Source: Channallabes apus (Eukaryota; Chordata; Actinopteri; Siluriformes; Clariidae). From it: DNA of 64,000 nucleotides. The number at the start of each line of letters is the position of its first letter. Within the stretch, counting starts at the first letter, position 1. Shown piece after piece: positions 20,722-32,372 of the stretch. Under the pieces are notes generated by a model that was not told where the DNA came from, made no database searches, and worked only from the letters and a program-made list of their open reading frames with translations. The stretch spans positions 23,766,825 through 23,830,824 of the forward strand of contig CM060104.1 in the NCBI GenBank assembly GCA_030522415.1, written 5' to 3'. The translations under genes were made by a program, and so were the position numbers.

Positions 20722-20945
20722 TATCTGTTTTCACCCAAATGAGGATGGATTCCCTATTGAGTCTGGTTCCTCTCAAGGTTTCTTCCTATTACCATCTCAG
20801 GGAGTTTTTCCTTGCCACTGTCGTCGTCGTCCTCAGCTTGTTCATCAGGGACAATCATATCATTTTGATTCATACACATTTACATTTCATACAAACTTAA
20901 ATACTTTTTTGATTGTGTAAAGCTGCTTTGCCACAATGTCAGTTG
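20722..20945 (+). mobile_element. L2 copy 1, right segment (3' end)
   Basis: Continues the L2 3' UTR ('gaggatggattccctattgagtctgg', 'tgtaaagctgctttg') after the Tc1 element. The terminal TTGAA repeats are missing and gypsy-like sequence starts shortly after. Confidence 0.8.
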
Positions 20946-20984
20946 TTCCACAAAAGTCCATTGGAAAAACAGTCCGCGAAGGTT

Positions 20985-21720
20985 CCCCCTCAATACTCCT
21001 CATTTGTCGACTTTTTCTGTCCAAAGAGAGCAACCCAGTTACCACCACATTGACCTGGGGACTGTGCTATTAACGTGATTCCCGGGGAACCGCTGCCTCA
21101 CGGACGTATTTACACTCTCTCAATCCCCGAAAGAAAGGTTATGGAAGAATATATTGCTGAAGTTCTTCAACAAGGGTACATCTGCCCATCAACATCCACT
21201 GCTGCCAGCTTTTTCTTCGTGGCCAAAAAAGATGGTGGATTAAGGCCTTATCGATGTTCAACAAAGCCACTGTAAAGTTCCGTTGCCCCTTACCAGCAGC
21301 CTTGAAATGTCTCTGTGAGGCTACTATCATCACCAAGCTGGATCTCCGCAGAGCATACAATTTGATTCGCATCAGAAGGGGAGATGAATGAAAGACGGCT
21401 TTCGTAACACCTACAGGGCATTGCGAATACCTAGTGATGCCCTATGGCCTGGTCAATGCACCAGTTGTCTTACAAATTTCATGCATGAGACACTCTGAGA
21501 CTTCCTGCATCAGTTTGTTATTGTCTACATTGATGACATCTTAATATTCTTCAAATCCGAGTCTGAACACCGACAACATGTCACAAAAGGACTCCAATGA
21601 CTGTTTGAGTTCTCCAGCTCGTCCTCAAAGCCAAAACATTTTCTTTCCACCAGCCATCAGTCAAGTTCCTCGGCTACATCATTGACGAAAATTGTGTGAG
21701 GATGAAGTGTTATATCACTT
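20985..21720 (+). pseudogene. Ty3/gypsy reverse transcriptase remnant
   Basis: Reads [20 protein letters not shown] and [20 protein letters not shown] in one frame, then [15 protein letters not shown] and [18 protein letters not shown] in another, with stops and a frameshift. The YIDDI box is recognisable at about 21520-21545. The remaining RT, RNase H and integrase are absent. May be the same element as the gag remnant at 10915-11410. Confidence 0.75.
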
Positions 21721-22394
21721 AACTTATTTGTATGAAAAGCCCATTAAGTAAATTCTCGGATATTTTAATGCAGATGATAATACAGACGGACAGCGGCAAA
21801 CGCTAACAAAGTTCACTGGTTAACATTAGCACAGACAGTTTATTTACATTCCAGGATTTCCAAAACAGTATTTTACACACTCTGTGGTAAATAGGTATAT
21901 TATATTTTTTGTTTTTTATTACAAATAGATATTCTGTAAAGTTTATTTATCTTTGCCTGGCATTTTGGACCCACTGGAGGAGACTGAACAAGCTGAGGGA
22001 GCTGTAGGAGGGATGATGTCACAGTGCAACAGCTTTAGAATGATGTTTGATCAGGTCTACTGTATATTCTGAACATAGAATTGCAAAAAATCTGATACTT
22101 TAGGGAAAACAAAGACTTAAACTGGTCCATCTTCTATAGTTTTTAAAAATTTATATTTTAATATAAAAGAACTAGATAGAGACTTATAAGCAGCTGGTGT
22201 ATCCGGGTATTTTAATGACCTTTAAGCAAAAATACAACATGTATTCACTTGTTTTATACAAATTACTGTTTTAACTTTGACTATTTTTTTAAGATTAAAT
22301 TTTATTTTTAAAATCATGTTTGCGTGTTTTAATTGTTGGGGGATTGTTTGGGTATTTAAAAAAAAACATTTACTTGGGTAAAATTTTGGGTTTT
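21721..22394. other. No gene or known element recognised
   Basis: AT-rich; contains 'aaaatctgatactttagggaaaacaaagacttaaactgg', which recurs at 34362-34400, so part of it belongs to an unnamed repeat. Confidence 0.4.
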
Positions 22395-23345
22395 AAGAAC
22401 TCCATCAAAAGAGCAAAGACAAACTTAGAAGGAGTGGAAGGTGAGAAACCTCAGTGGAGAATACTGACTATGACATGGTGCTAATTGCTCTGTGTGTATG
22501 TGTTTTTGGCAAGGGGAGAGGTTCTTTAGACCTATCTGCACAAATGTGTGTGTGTTAAAGTCAACGGATAAATGCAGGCGCGCACACAGGCACCTCTCTA
22601 TCCACAAATGCTTTAACTGTTGTCTTGTAAATTGTTGATTAAACCTATGAACACAGCTGTTCAGCATCAGTCCTAAACACAAGCGCAGGGTCTGTTTTTG
22701 CCCTTAATTAAAAGACATCAATACGTTAATAATTTACACAATGATCTCATTTATTTTGCTGAACAAGGTAATACGCAATATTAAAAAAAAAAAAAAAAAA
22801 AAACAGGAAGTGTTCCATACATTAAAGTACTGTGTTTAACCAAGTGCCCTAACGAACATAGCTACAGTGTACAGTACTAACAAAGTGTCTGTGCGCTGAG
22901 GGGGATTGTAAGTTGAATGAGGATACGTCATTTACAAGACAAAAGACGGTCAGAGGTGTGAATGCGCATCTTCGCTTTGCTCTTTGGTGTGTGTGTGTGT
23001 GTGTGTGTGTTTTAGGTTCCTAGGGGTGCATTCTTAAATTCAGTCTGTCTGAATCGTTATAAACGCCAAGTTTGGCTAAAACGACAACAACAATTAAACA
23101 CTTGATCATTTGCAACTGTGCTATTTTGTGCCCCATATAATTGTTTTCTTAGTTTAAAAAATGCTTTGGATTTTAAGAACTTCATTCAAATACAAACTTA
23201 GTAGGAGTAGAATGTGAGAAAGGTAAGGTGAGAAACCTCAATGGAGAATGTACTGACTCCGCCCACTACTGACTGTTAGATGGTGCTAAGACGGGTTCTT
23301 TCCACCTGCCGGTGCGCAAATGTGTTTGTGTTAAAGCCAGCTCAG
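22395..23345. repeat. Anonymous repeat family, also at 59.6-60.0 kb
   Basis: The phrase 'gtggaaggtgagaaacctcagtggagaatac' occurs at about 22434 and again near 23215 in altered form, and at 59948 in the opposite context. The block 22710-22965 is the inverted counterpart of 59590-59815 (Ca. 250 bp with shared phrases such as 'caagtgccctaacgaac' and its complement). No coding capacity. Confidence 0.7.
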
Positions 23346-23398
23346 ACAAACCTGACGAATGCAGGAGCACACACACACACACACCTGTGGCACTTTAA

Positions 23399-24307
23399 CC
23401 CTCTGAGGTCCGAGGTGATTTTGGGGCCCTTCAGATGTATGGACATGCTCTGATATTTGTGCTTTTTTCAGCTACTTATAATATATTATTGACCAACCTG
23501 TATTTTTCTTGTAATCAGTACAAACTGTTCTACAATAATACGTGACCAAAATGAATGTATGTGTTTGCATTTTTTAGGAAAAAAATATTATGCGTGGTTA
23601 GTAAGTTTTGTGAAAAAAAGTAGCTGAAATAAGGCCATGAAACTCATACAGACAATTTGTTCACAAGACATTGTTTCACAAGGGCTGGTGGACTAGTGTT
23701 TTTGCTTCAAAATGATGTGAAAATGATCTTGTTTACTTGCTCACAGAAAACAATATAGTGTGTAAGTGCCATATCGCACTTTTTATGAATTTGTTGTTGT
23801 GTTTATTTTATTTTATTTTACTTGCTGTTATTTCATTTATTCTACCTTGTTCTATTCATTAGTAAAGCATTAAGCATTAAGTTTGTTACATTGTTACACT
23901 CCTTACTTTCATACGGATTACATAAAAACAGATTATTTGTTTTCACTGTGACTTGATTTAACATCATTTAAAAGTAGACCCTTTAAGCTTTCTATAGATA
24001 TATTTCTCATGTCTGTGTGTTTAATATTCGCGTAGTTTCAGTTCATTTTAGTGACGTGTTTCAAAAAGATTTTCGCAGAGACTGAGACGGCTGAAAGCGC
24101 ACCCGGTTTATTTTATTTATTTTATTAATGCACAAAGTTTTATTTTTAACATGTGTGCATACAAAAAAAAGTAGACACTTTACAGATTCGATTAATATAT
24201 AGATCTTGTCTGTACGATCAAAACTGAAAGTGTAATTTAAGTTCTTATTGGCGTCATCAGGGGAAAACACCTCAAAACGCATATATGCGTTCGCGGACCT
24301 CAGAGGG
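23399..24307. mobile_element. Non-autonomous piggyBac-type MITE
   Basis: Flanked by TTAA at 23395-23398 and 24308-24311, with perfect 14-bp terminal inverted repeats CCCTCTGAGGTCCG. The 909-bp interior has no transposase. TTAA target plus CCC-beginning termini fit piggyBac. Confidence 0.88.
23761..23903 (+). mobile_element. Truncated BEL LTR fragment inside the MITE
   Basis: Matches the first ~140 bp of the BEL LTRs at 25195 and 29489 (TGTAAGTGCCATATCG ... TTAAGTTTGTTACAT) and then diverges abruptly. Confidence 0.8.
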
Positions 24308-24359
24308 TTAACCATTAATGCATCAACGTTGCCTATGAACACAGCTGTTCAAAAGAAAT

Positions 24360-24740
24360 ACAGTGGTTACTCAATCGGAATGTTGGTTTTACTGTCGCGG
24401 CGCTCGGCGGCAGCATTTGGGTTTGTGCGTTTGCTGGCTTTTACCACTGAGTGGCGCTATATAACTACAGACTGACGCCTCATGCCTTAGCTCATTCTCT
24501 GCAGGATTAATGAGCTGCAGCTCCTATAGAGCTGCACGTAGTAGCGGATAAAATCAAGTGAAACACTGTAGTTAAACGAATTCATAATCGCAGTACTAAA
24601 ATTACAGTACAAATGTAGAATTAAAATTAAATTAAATCTTATTAGGATCAAATTTAAGCTAAATAAATGTTTCGCCTTTAGATTTTATTACATGTAATTA
24701 GAAAAGACGCGTGTAGGGTTTTGTGTCATCTTATTTCTTG
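24360..24740 (+). repeat. Repeat family X, copy 1
   Basis: Starts CAGTGGTTACTCAATCGG after TA. It shares with 48498-48860 the phrase 'gctggcttttaccactgagtggcgctatataactacagactg' and then 'tttagattttatta..tgtaattagaaaag'. No ORF and no matching right end found. Confidence 0.65.
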
Positions 24741-24854
24741 TTTTCTTTAAATTTATAGTAGATTTATTAACTGAAATAAATGACCATAAAATGAATTTTG
24801 TCACATGACATTGTCAGGACGTTCTACTGCGTCAAGCTGACTTCGGTCATTCAG

Positions 24855-25194
24855 CCCCGCTTGGGATGTTGGTTGTTGGGTCTATAAAGGAGGGTGACAC
24901 CTCTGAGTACCAGTCTGTTATGGATGACTTCGTTTCCTGGTGTGAACGTAATCACCTACAACTGAACATCAGGAAAACAAAGGAGATGGTTGTAGACTTT
25001 AGGAGAAGCAAGAACCATGTGACTCCAATATCTGTCAAGGGGGAGATAGTGGACATGGTCTCTGATTACAAATATCTGGGAGTCCATCTGGACAACAAAC
25101 TTGACTGGTCACTCAACACAATGGCACTCTACAAGAAAGGACAGAGTCGGTTGTACTTTCTTCGAAGGCTCAGGTCTTTTAACGTCTGTAACAC
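24855..25194 (+). pseudogene. Rex1-type LINE RT fragment
   Basis: Reads SVMDDFVSWCERNHLQLNIR, KTKEMVVDFRRSKNH and SDYKYLGVHLDNKLDWS, the part after the catalytic box of Rex1-type RTs. It is cut by the BEL element at 25195 and resumes for about 50 bp at 30137 (MFYETVVASVI), so the BEL element inserted into an existing LINE. Confidence 0.8.
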
Positions 25195-25847
25195 TGTAAG
25201 TGCCATATCGTACTTGTTGTGAATTTGTTGTTGTGTTTATTTTATTTTATTTTATTTGCTGTTATTTCATGTATTCTACCTTGTTCTATTCATTAGTAAA
25301 GCATTAAGCATTAAGTTTGTTACATAAGCCATAAGCTTTATATTTCTTAATCATGCATCATAAGTTGACAATCGTAAGTTGGTCTGTGATGTCATTCTAC
25401 TATTACATGCATTTGTATGACTGTCATATGTTAGAGAGTTCAGTTTAGATACGGAAGGCTACGGAAACACAAGCTTATGACCGTCAGCTAATGAGAGCTC
25501 CCGGTAAGCTAAAAATGTAAGATACAGCAACTAGGTTGTTGTAACCGTCAGCTAACGTAAGCTGGGAATGCAAGATACAACAAGAGTGTTGTTATATACC
25601 TAAGCCAAGACTGTAATTTACAAGATACAGCAAACAGGTTGTTGTAAAAGTCAGAGATTTGCAAGATGCAGCAACTGGTGTCTGTAATCACAGTGGATTT
25701 ACTCAAGACGACTGTATGAAGTGTTGATTCTTTGATGCTGACAAAATAAACTACAAGAGACAAAGAGATCGGACTTCTGTCGTGTGAGTGAAACTTTAAG
25801 ACAAAGCTACGCGTCAAAACTAGTGAAATAATATGACCGCATCTACA
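25195..25847 (+). repeat. 5' LTR of the BEL element
   Basis: 653 bp. Contains internal short repeats of 'aagatacagcaa..aggttgttgtaa' and ends 'gcatctaca'. Almost identical to 29489-30136. Confidence 0.9.
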
Positions 25848-25932
25848 CAAAGTCAAAAGCTTTCCGCTGTTTGAACGAAAACAAGTGAACGCTGAAAGGG
25901 AAAGTAAAAGAGAATAGCCGTCGAACTTCACC

Positions 25933-27129
25933 ATGCCGAACAACGAGGTCAACGCTCCCAGCATTTGGCTGGGGAGCCTAACGGCGCTCCACGAGACGAA
26001 CAGAAAGAACCTCAACGAGGCGCTGGATACAAGAAAAGGCAAGCGAATTCGCCTGAATGCAATGTCTACTGCATTAAAGACACCTATGAACTATGCACGT
26101 AAGTTGGACATCATTGAAACTGAGTACAGACCCGAATACGGGAAGCAGAGAGAGAACTTCATGAGAAGTAACGTTGATGTGCTTGTGTATACTCATAAAG
26201 ACGAACACAAAGGCGATCAGGTCGCTTGCGGCGCACCTGAGGCTCAAAGCCGCACAGAATTCATAGCTAAGGTGGGTCGCTGGATAGCGGACACCAAGGA
26301 CACTAAGGGCCACTCTGTGACGTTGCGAACACGCGAAGGTGTCTCGCCGGGCGACAGAATGTCACAGACAACGGCAGCATCCAAAAGGTCTGTAACTTCT
26401 ACATCATCCTCAGCCTGACTAAAGAAAGCGGAAGCCAACAGAGCAGCCTTGTTGATTAAAGTAGCAGCCTTAGCAGAACGGCGGGTGTTAGAACAGAAGG
26501 AAGCAGCACTAAAGGCTGAGGAAGAGCAACTGAAAACACGATTAAAGAACAAGGAAGCAGAATTAAAGCCTGATAAAGAAAAGTTGGAATTAGAAACTGC
26601 GCTCGCAATTGTCGACGCTGAATTACAGGTTTATCAGGTTCGTGAAAAACGACAGCCTGCATCAAAAAGAGGAGTCATCAACCCAAGCTGCACGCGCTTG
26701 AGCAGCCCGCCTTGGACGGGCCACAAACCTGAATACGACAGCCGATCGCTTAAGAGCAAGAGCGCACTCACTGAATCGAGCAGCGCGCGCCCGAGGAGCG
26801 CGCACTCTCATCTTTCCAACTCAACATGCAACAGCCGAGCGGAGCCTGCGAACGAGAGAGCAGTCACTGAATCGAGCAGCGCGTGCCCGAGCAGCGCGCA
26901 CTCTCACCCTTCCAATTTAACAGGTAACAGCCGAGCGCAGCCTGCGAACGAAAGCGCAGTCACTGAATCGAGCAATGTGCACCTGAGCAGCGCGCACTCT
27001 ACGGACCTGGACGCCGCAACCAGCGACAGAAAACCCAGTCACAGAAGGTCCCTTGGACCCAAGACCCAAACAAACGGGCCAAGGAAAACCCAGGGTCAGC
27101 GTCGCAACCGAGGACAGACAGGTTCGTAA
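25933..27129 (+). pseudogene. BEL gag, one in-frame UGA
   Basis: Single frame from MPNNEVNAPSIWLGS to 27129, interrupted only by TGA at 26416-26418 followed by CTA. Before the stop: a helical gag region (residues about 1-160). After it: a Lys/Glu-rich coiled coil (KKAEANRAALLIKVAALAER, then KEAALKAEEEQLKTRLKNK). Residues encoded by 26768-27000 form three copies of a 32-residue Ser-rich unit starting TESSSA. The zinc-knuckle part continues in another frame. Confidence 0.8.
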
Positions 27130-27676
27130 AATTCACAAAGACTTGATTACAGTGAAGAATGCCGGTACGTTAGCTGTTAGCGCTTTCACTAAGTCGTGCG
27201 CATATTGTAAAGGGGAGCATATCCTAGACGATTGCTTCCAATTTAATGATAAGACATACAAAGACAAAGTAGAATTCTTAAAAGGAAACGGATTCTGTTT
27301 CGGATGTTTAACAAAGGGTCATTTGTGGAAAGACTGTACCAGAAAAATTATATGTTCATTGTGTTCAAAGTCACATCCACGCATGCTACACATAGCAGTG
27401 CCAGACACGGTGCAGTCAGTTACGAGCGCCCGTAGAAACGAAACTGAAAGTGACACAACAAATACACCACTGGCAGCGAGTCACGAATCAAATGCGCTCA
27501 CTGGGGCTGGAGGTAATTGCATCCTCCCCATTGTGCCCGTTAAAATAGTCCAAGAAAAAGGACACAATCGTAGAAGCCATGTACTATCACGTGAAAGTCC
27601 CCGAGAAGGACACCGATCTGCTGCGCTTCCTATGGTGGCCGAATGGAGATGTGAACCAAGACTTATTGGAAAATAA
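27053..27676 (+). pseudogene. BEL gag/pol junction with zinc knuckles
   Basis: Shows CAYCKGEHILDDCFQF, CFGCLTKGHLWKDC (CX2CX4HX4C type) and CSLCSKSHPRMLH. After IVPVKIVQEKGHN the match ends: the expected aspartic protease and RT N-terminus are skipped, and RT resumes in a different frame at about 27569. This marks a deletion junction near 27568. Confidence 0.8.
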
Positions 27677-28803
27677 AATGGTAGTTCATCTGTTCGGTGC
27701 AAAATCGTCGCCTAGTGTTGCTAATTTCGCCCTCAGAAAGACAGCAGAAGAAAACCGCAGCAATGCATCTGCTGTGGCAGTTAATACAGTGCTTAAAAAC
27801 TTTTATGTAGACGACTGCCTGAAATCCGTTTCGAGGCATGACCAAGCAGTCACCCTATACAATGATCTCACTAGTCTCTGTGCAAGCGGTGGCTTTAACC
27901 TCACTAAATGGGCAAGCAACAGCCGTGCCCTACTGACTGTCATTCCCGAGAGCGAAAGGATCAAAGACATGAGAGACTTAGACTAGAGTAAAGATGCACT
28001 GCCCATAGAGAGAGCTCTGGGGGTGCTGTGGTGCATTGATTCAGACATGTTCAAGTTTAAGATTAGTTTAAAGGAACGACTTGTGACAAGAAGAGGAATT
28101 CTGTCAGTCACTGGCTCAACATACGACCCGTTAGGCTTTCTCCCACCTGCCATACTGCCAGATAAAATTCCAATGCAACAGCTATGTAAAGAAAAACTAG
28201 CCTGGGATGACGACATTCCCGAGCAGTTTGCAACGGCATGGAAAACCTGGCTGCAAGAGCTGCACAGACTGTCTGAGTTCAGCATAGCAAGGTGCATAAA
28301 ACCAGCCGACTTCGGAGTTACAGCTACAGCACAACTCCACCACTTCTCAGATGCAAGTGAAATGGGATACGGAGCTGTCTCATACCTCAGGTTAGTAAAC
28401 GCTGATGGACTTACACATTGTGCATTCATGATAGGGAACTCCCGTGTAGCACCCCTGAAACAAACCACCAATCCACGAATGGAACTGACTGCGGCAGTGG
28501 TCGCTGTAAAAAATTACAAAATGCTGAAAGAATAGTTAGAATTGAAATTGCTGGACTCTATGTTTTGGACTGACAGTACAACTGTTTTGAGATACATTGA
28601 TAACGAAACACTTCGTTTTAAAACCTTCGTGGCCAACAGAATCGCCATTATAAGAGAGTCAACCAAGTCAGAGCAATGGAGGTACGTTAATACCTCAAAA
28701 AACCCAGCTGATTCTGCCTCCAGGGGAGTATCTTGTGAAAAGTTTATGAAAAATGTCAAGTGGATCCATGGTCCCTCCCTTCTCAAAGAAACAGAGTGCA
28801 AAT
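27579..28803 (+). pseudogene. BEL reverse transcriptase C-terminal part and RNase H
   Basis: Frames at 27579-27986, 28023-28535 and 28542-28805. Recognisable: FLWWPNGDVNQDLL, FGAKSSPSVANFALR, the catalytic NFYVDDCLKS box, GILSVTGSTYDPLGFLPPAI, then RNase H (HHFSDASEMGYGAVSYLRL, NPRMELTAAVVAV, MFWTDSTTVLRYI). Stops at 27984-27986 and near 28533 and a shift disable it. Confidence 0.85.
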
Positions 28804-28868
28804 AGCCTGAAAATATTCGTGACACATCAATAACACAAAATGCTGATGAAGTTAAGCTCTCAGCTTTA

Positions 28869-29516
28869 GTGAATATTGTGAGCATTACAAAATGCACAGA
28901 CATAGACGCAGTGAGTAAACTGATTAATCATCACTCTGACTGGCACAAGTTAAAAAGATCCGTTGCCTGGATCCTTCGCATCAGAGACATGCTGAAACAA
29001 AAAACAGAAAGGGTTAAAACACAAGTAGATAACCCAAAGACAGAAAATCACAAGTCACTAAAAGCTCAAGACCTGACAAGAGCAGAAAACAAAATCGTTA
29101 AGTTCACTCAAAAACAAAATTTTAAGGAAGAACTTCTAACGCTGCAAAAGGGTAAAGCAGCAGCAGAATTCAAACAGGGAATTCACACACAGCAAAAACT
29201 AAAGGCATCTGTGAAAAGAAACAGCTGCTTGCCCAAACTGGAACCTCTGTCACCAAACCACCTGCTGCTGATGAAAAAACAGCCAAACCTGCCCACTGGA
29301 TTCTTCAAAAAGGAAGACATCTATGCACGTCGCAGGGAGAAGCAGATTCAGTACATATCAGACCTGCTCTGGAAGCGATGGGTGCGTGAATACTTGCCCT
29401 TGCTTCAGGAACGGCAAAAATGGTTTAAAAAAAAAAAAAATAATAATTGTAATTGTCAGTCTCCATGCCTGTCAATTAGGGGCTGGAATGTAAGTGCCAT
29501 ATCGTACTTGTTATGA
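28869..29516 (+). CDS. BEL pol C-terminal tail without integrase core
   Basis: 215-codon frame: [20 protein letters not shown] precedes the region where the integrase zinc finger and DDE core should be. Instead it passes through a short Lys-rich stretch to [20 protein letters not shown] and [18 protein letters not shown], the conserved tail found after BEL integrases (DUF5641-like). The integrase core is deleted. Confidence 0.75.
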   Translation: MNIVSITKCTDIDAVSKLINHHSDWHKLKRSVAWILRIRDMLKQKTERVKTQVDNPKTENHKSLKAQDLTRAENKIVKFTQKQNFKEELLTLQKGKAAAEFKQGIHTQQKLKASVKRNSCLPKLEPLSPNHLLLMKKQPNLPTGFFKKEDIYARRREKQIQYISDLLWKRWVREYLPLLQERQKWFKKKKNNNCNCQSPCLSIRGWNVSAISYLL

Positions 29517-30136
29517 ATTTGTTGTTGTGTTTATTTTATTTTATTTGGTGTTATTTCATTTATTCTACCTTGTTCTATTCATTAGTAAAGCATTAAGCAT
29601 TAAGTTTGTTACATAAGCCATAAGCTTTATATTTCTTAGTCATGCATCATAAGTTGACAATCGTAAGTTGGTCTGTGATGTCATTCTACTATTACATGCA
29701 TTTGTATGACTGTCATATGTTAGAGAGTTCAGTTTAGATACGGAAGGCTACGGAAACACAAGCTTATGACCGTCAGCTAATGAGAGCTCCCGGTAAGCTA
29801 AAAATGTAAGATACAGCAACTAGGTTGTTGTAACCGTAAGCTAACGTAAGCTGGGAATGCAAGATACAACAAGAGTGTTGTTATATACCTAAGCCAAGAC
29901 TGTAATTTACAAGATACAGCAAACAGGTTGCTGTAAAAGTCAGAGATATGCAAGATGCAGCAACTGGTGTCTGTAATCACAGTGGATTTACTCAAGACGA
30001 CTGTATGAAGTGTTGATTCTTTGATGCTGACAAAATAAACTACAAGAGACAAAGAGATCGGACATCTGTCGTGTGAGTGAAACTTTAAGACAAAGCTACG
30101 CGTCAAAACTAGTGAAATAATATGACCGCATCTACA
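29489..30136 (+). repeat. 3' LTR of the BEL element
   Basis: 648 bp, same start and end as the 5' LTR. A poly-A-rich purine tract (29424-29444) precedes it at a distance. Confidence 0.9.
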
Positions 30137-30416
30137 AACAACATTCTACCGATGTTCTATGAAACCGTTGTGGCGAGTGTCATTTTATATCAAGTATGTC
30201 AAGTATAAGAAATGTATTCACAATTCCACTGTCTGAAATTATCTCAGATCACTATCTTATCTCCATTCAAGTGTGTCACAGTGATAATGTACGCACAGCA
30301 CCGTGGTACCGTATTAAAAGTACCTTCACATCAACTACCACACAGAGTTTTATCAGTAATCTCCCAGAGTTACCAACTTCGATTAGGTCACTGTGTGACC
30401 CACAGAACTCGATCAG

Positions 30417-32372
30417 GTGACTGAATATTTAGAGTCGAAATTTCGTTGTACCTTAGATAATGTAGCTCCAGCTAAAAGAAAAATTATTAGAGATAAGAAA
30501 CTCGCTCCCTGGTATAACGATCACACGCGCACTTTAAAACAGACCACTCGGAAATTAGAGCGTAAATGGCGTCAAACTAAATTGTTAGTATTTCATATAG
30601 CATGGAAAGAGAGCATCCTGAACTATAGGAAAGCTCTTAGTGTAGCTAGATCAACGTATCTCTCCACTCTTATAGAAGAAAATAAAAATAATCCTAGATT
30701 TTTACTTAATACCATAGCCAAATTAACCAGAAATAAGACCACTACAGAAATCTCCACAACAACATCATGCAATAGTGAGGACTTCATGAACTTTTTTAAT
30801 AATAAAATTGTAAATATCACGCATAAAATTGAGGCTTTGAAACCGAACAATGTAATTGATACAGATGTTAACCTAGCCATGTCAGATTCAAACCTAGAAT
30901 ACTTTACTCCCCTTGAAGAGAATGAACTAATTTCACTCATCTCTTCTGCAAATTCATCAACCTGTATATTAGATCCTATACCGACACATTTTCTTAAACA
31001 GATAGTACCAGTAATAACAGAACCGTTGTTGAGAATAATTAATTCCTCACTCAGCATTGGTTATGTTCCAAAATCTTTTAAATTAGCAGTTATCAAACCA
31101 ATAATTAAGAAACCTGACCTCGACCCCTGTCAGCTGTCCAATAACAGGCCAATATTAAACCTCCCCTTTATCTCTAAGATTCTGGAAAAGATAGTAGCGG
31201 AGCAGCTATGCTCATATCTACATAGAAATGGCATACATGAACTGTATCAGTCAAGATTTAGGCCTCATCACAGCACAGAAACAGCACTTGTTAAAGTAGT
31301 AAATGACCTCCTATTGGCCTCTGATCAGGGTTGTGTAACTATACTTGTATAACTCAACCTCAGTGCAGCTTTTGACACCATTGATCATGCTATTCTTCTT
31401 CACAGATTAGAAAATGTAGTAGGAATTAAGGGTACAGCCCTCTCCTGGCTCAGATCCTATTTGACCGATCGTTATCAGTATGTAGACTTAAATGGTGATT
31501 ATTCTGCATGTTCTCTAGTGGAGTTTGGCGTTCCGCAGGGTTCAGTTTTGCTTTTTTCCCTTTACATGCTTCCTCTGGGCAACATAATCCGTAAGCATGG
31601 TATTAGTTTTCATTGTTATGCTGACGACACACAGCTATACCTCTCAACAAAACCTGATGAGAAAAACCATCTTACTAAAGTTGAGCAATGTGTGCAGGAC
31701 ATAAGAAATTGGATGCTAATTAACTTCCTTCTGCTTAATCCGGATAAGACAGAAGTTCTAGTCATAGGACCGCATACAGCTAGAAGTAAAATCTTAGATC
31801 ACACCGTAACTTTAGATGGCCTTTCTGTTCCATCAAGTGCAACAGTAAAAGACCTCGGTGTGATTATAGATTCCAGCCTTTCATTTGAAGCTCATGTAGA
31901 TAATATCACCAGGATAGCATTCTTTCACCTCAGAAATATTGCCAAGATAAGAAATATATTGTCGCTAAACGATGCAGAAAAACTAGTTCATGCTTTTATC
32001 ACTTCTAGGTTGGACTATTGTAATGCCTTACTGTCTGGTTGTTCAGTTAGGTGCATAAACAAGCTTCAGCTAGTCCAGAATGCAGCAGCGAGAGTCCTCA
32101 CTAGAACCAGAAGATATGAGCACATCACCCCTATCCTATCTTCACTACATTGGCTCCCTGTGAAATTTCGCATTGATTTTAAAATACTACTCTTGACATA
32201 TAAAGCATTAAATGGTCTCGCGCCGCAGTATCTGAGAGAACTGCTACTGTCTTACGATCCGCCACGCCTACTTCGGTCAAAGGATGCAGGCTGCTTGTCA
32301 GTACCGCGTATTATGAAAACTACAGCTGGGGGCAGAGCTTTTTTTTTACAAAGCCCCAAAATTATGGAATAG
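30417..32372 (+). pseudogene. L2 reverse transcriptase, one nonsense codon
   Basis: One frame from 30417 to 32372 broken by TAA at 31350-31352, where the related copy has TTA (ILVLLDLSAAFDT). Motifs: [50 protein letters not shown] (three residues shorter than copy 1 after PQGS), FHCYADDTQLYLS, LNPDKTEVLVIG. A frameshift near 32340 in a T run removes the last residues. The segment 31971-32321 equals 17888-18238. Confidence 0.85.

Larger units (their letters stand above)
25195..30136 (+). mobile_element. BEL/Pao LTR retrotransposon with internal deletions
   Basis: 4942 bp with two LTRs in direct orientation (25195-25847, 29489-30136), beginning TGTAAG and ending TCTACA, differing at only about ten positions plus a short indel. 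Flanks AACAC and AACAA are a near-match 5-bp duplication. Internal order: gag, zinc knuckles, C-terminal half of RT, RNase H, then a C-terminal tail. Protease, the N-terminal half of RT and the integrase core are missing. Close LTRs with such deletions indicate a fairly recent non-autonomous copy. Confidence 0.9.
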
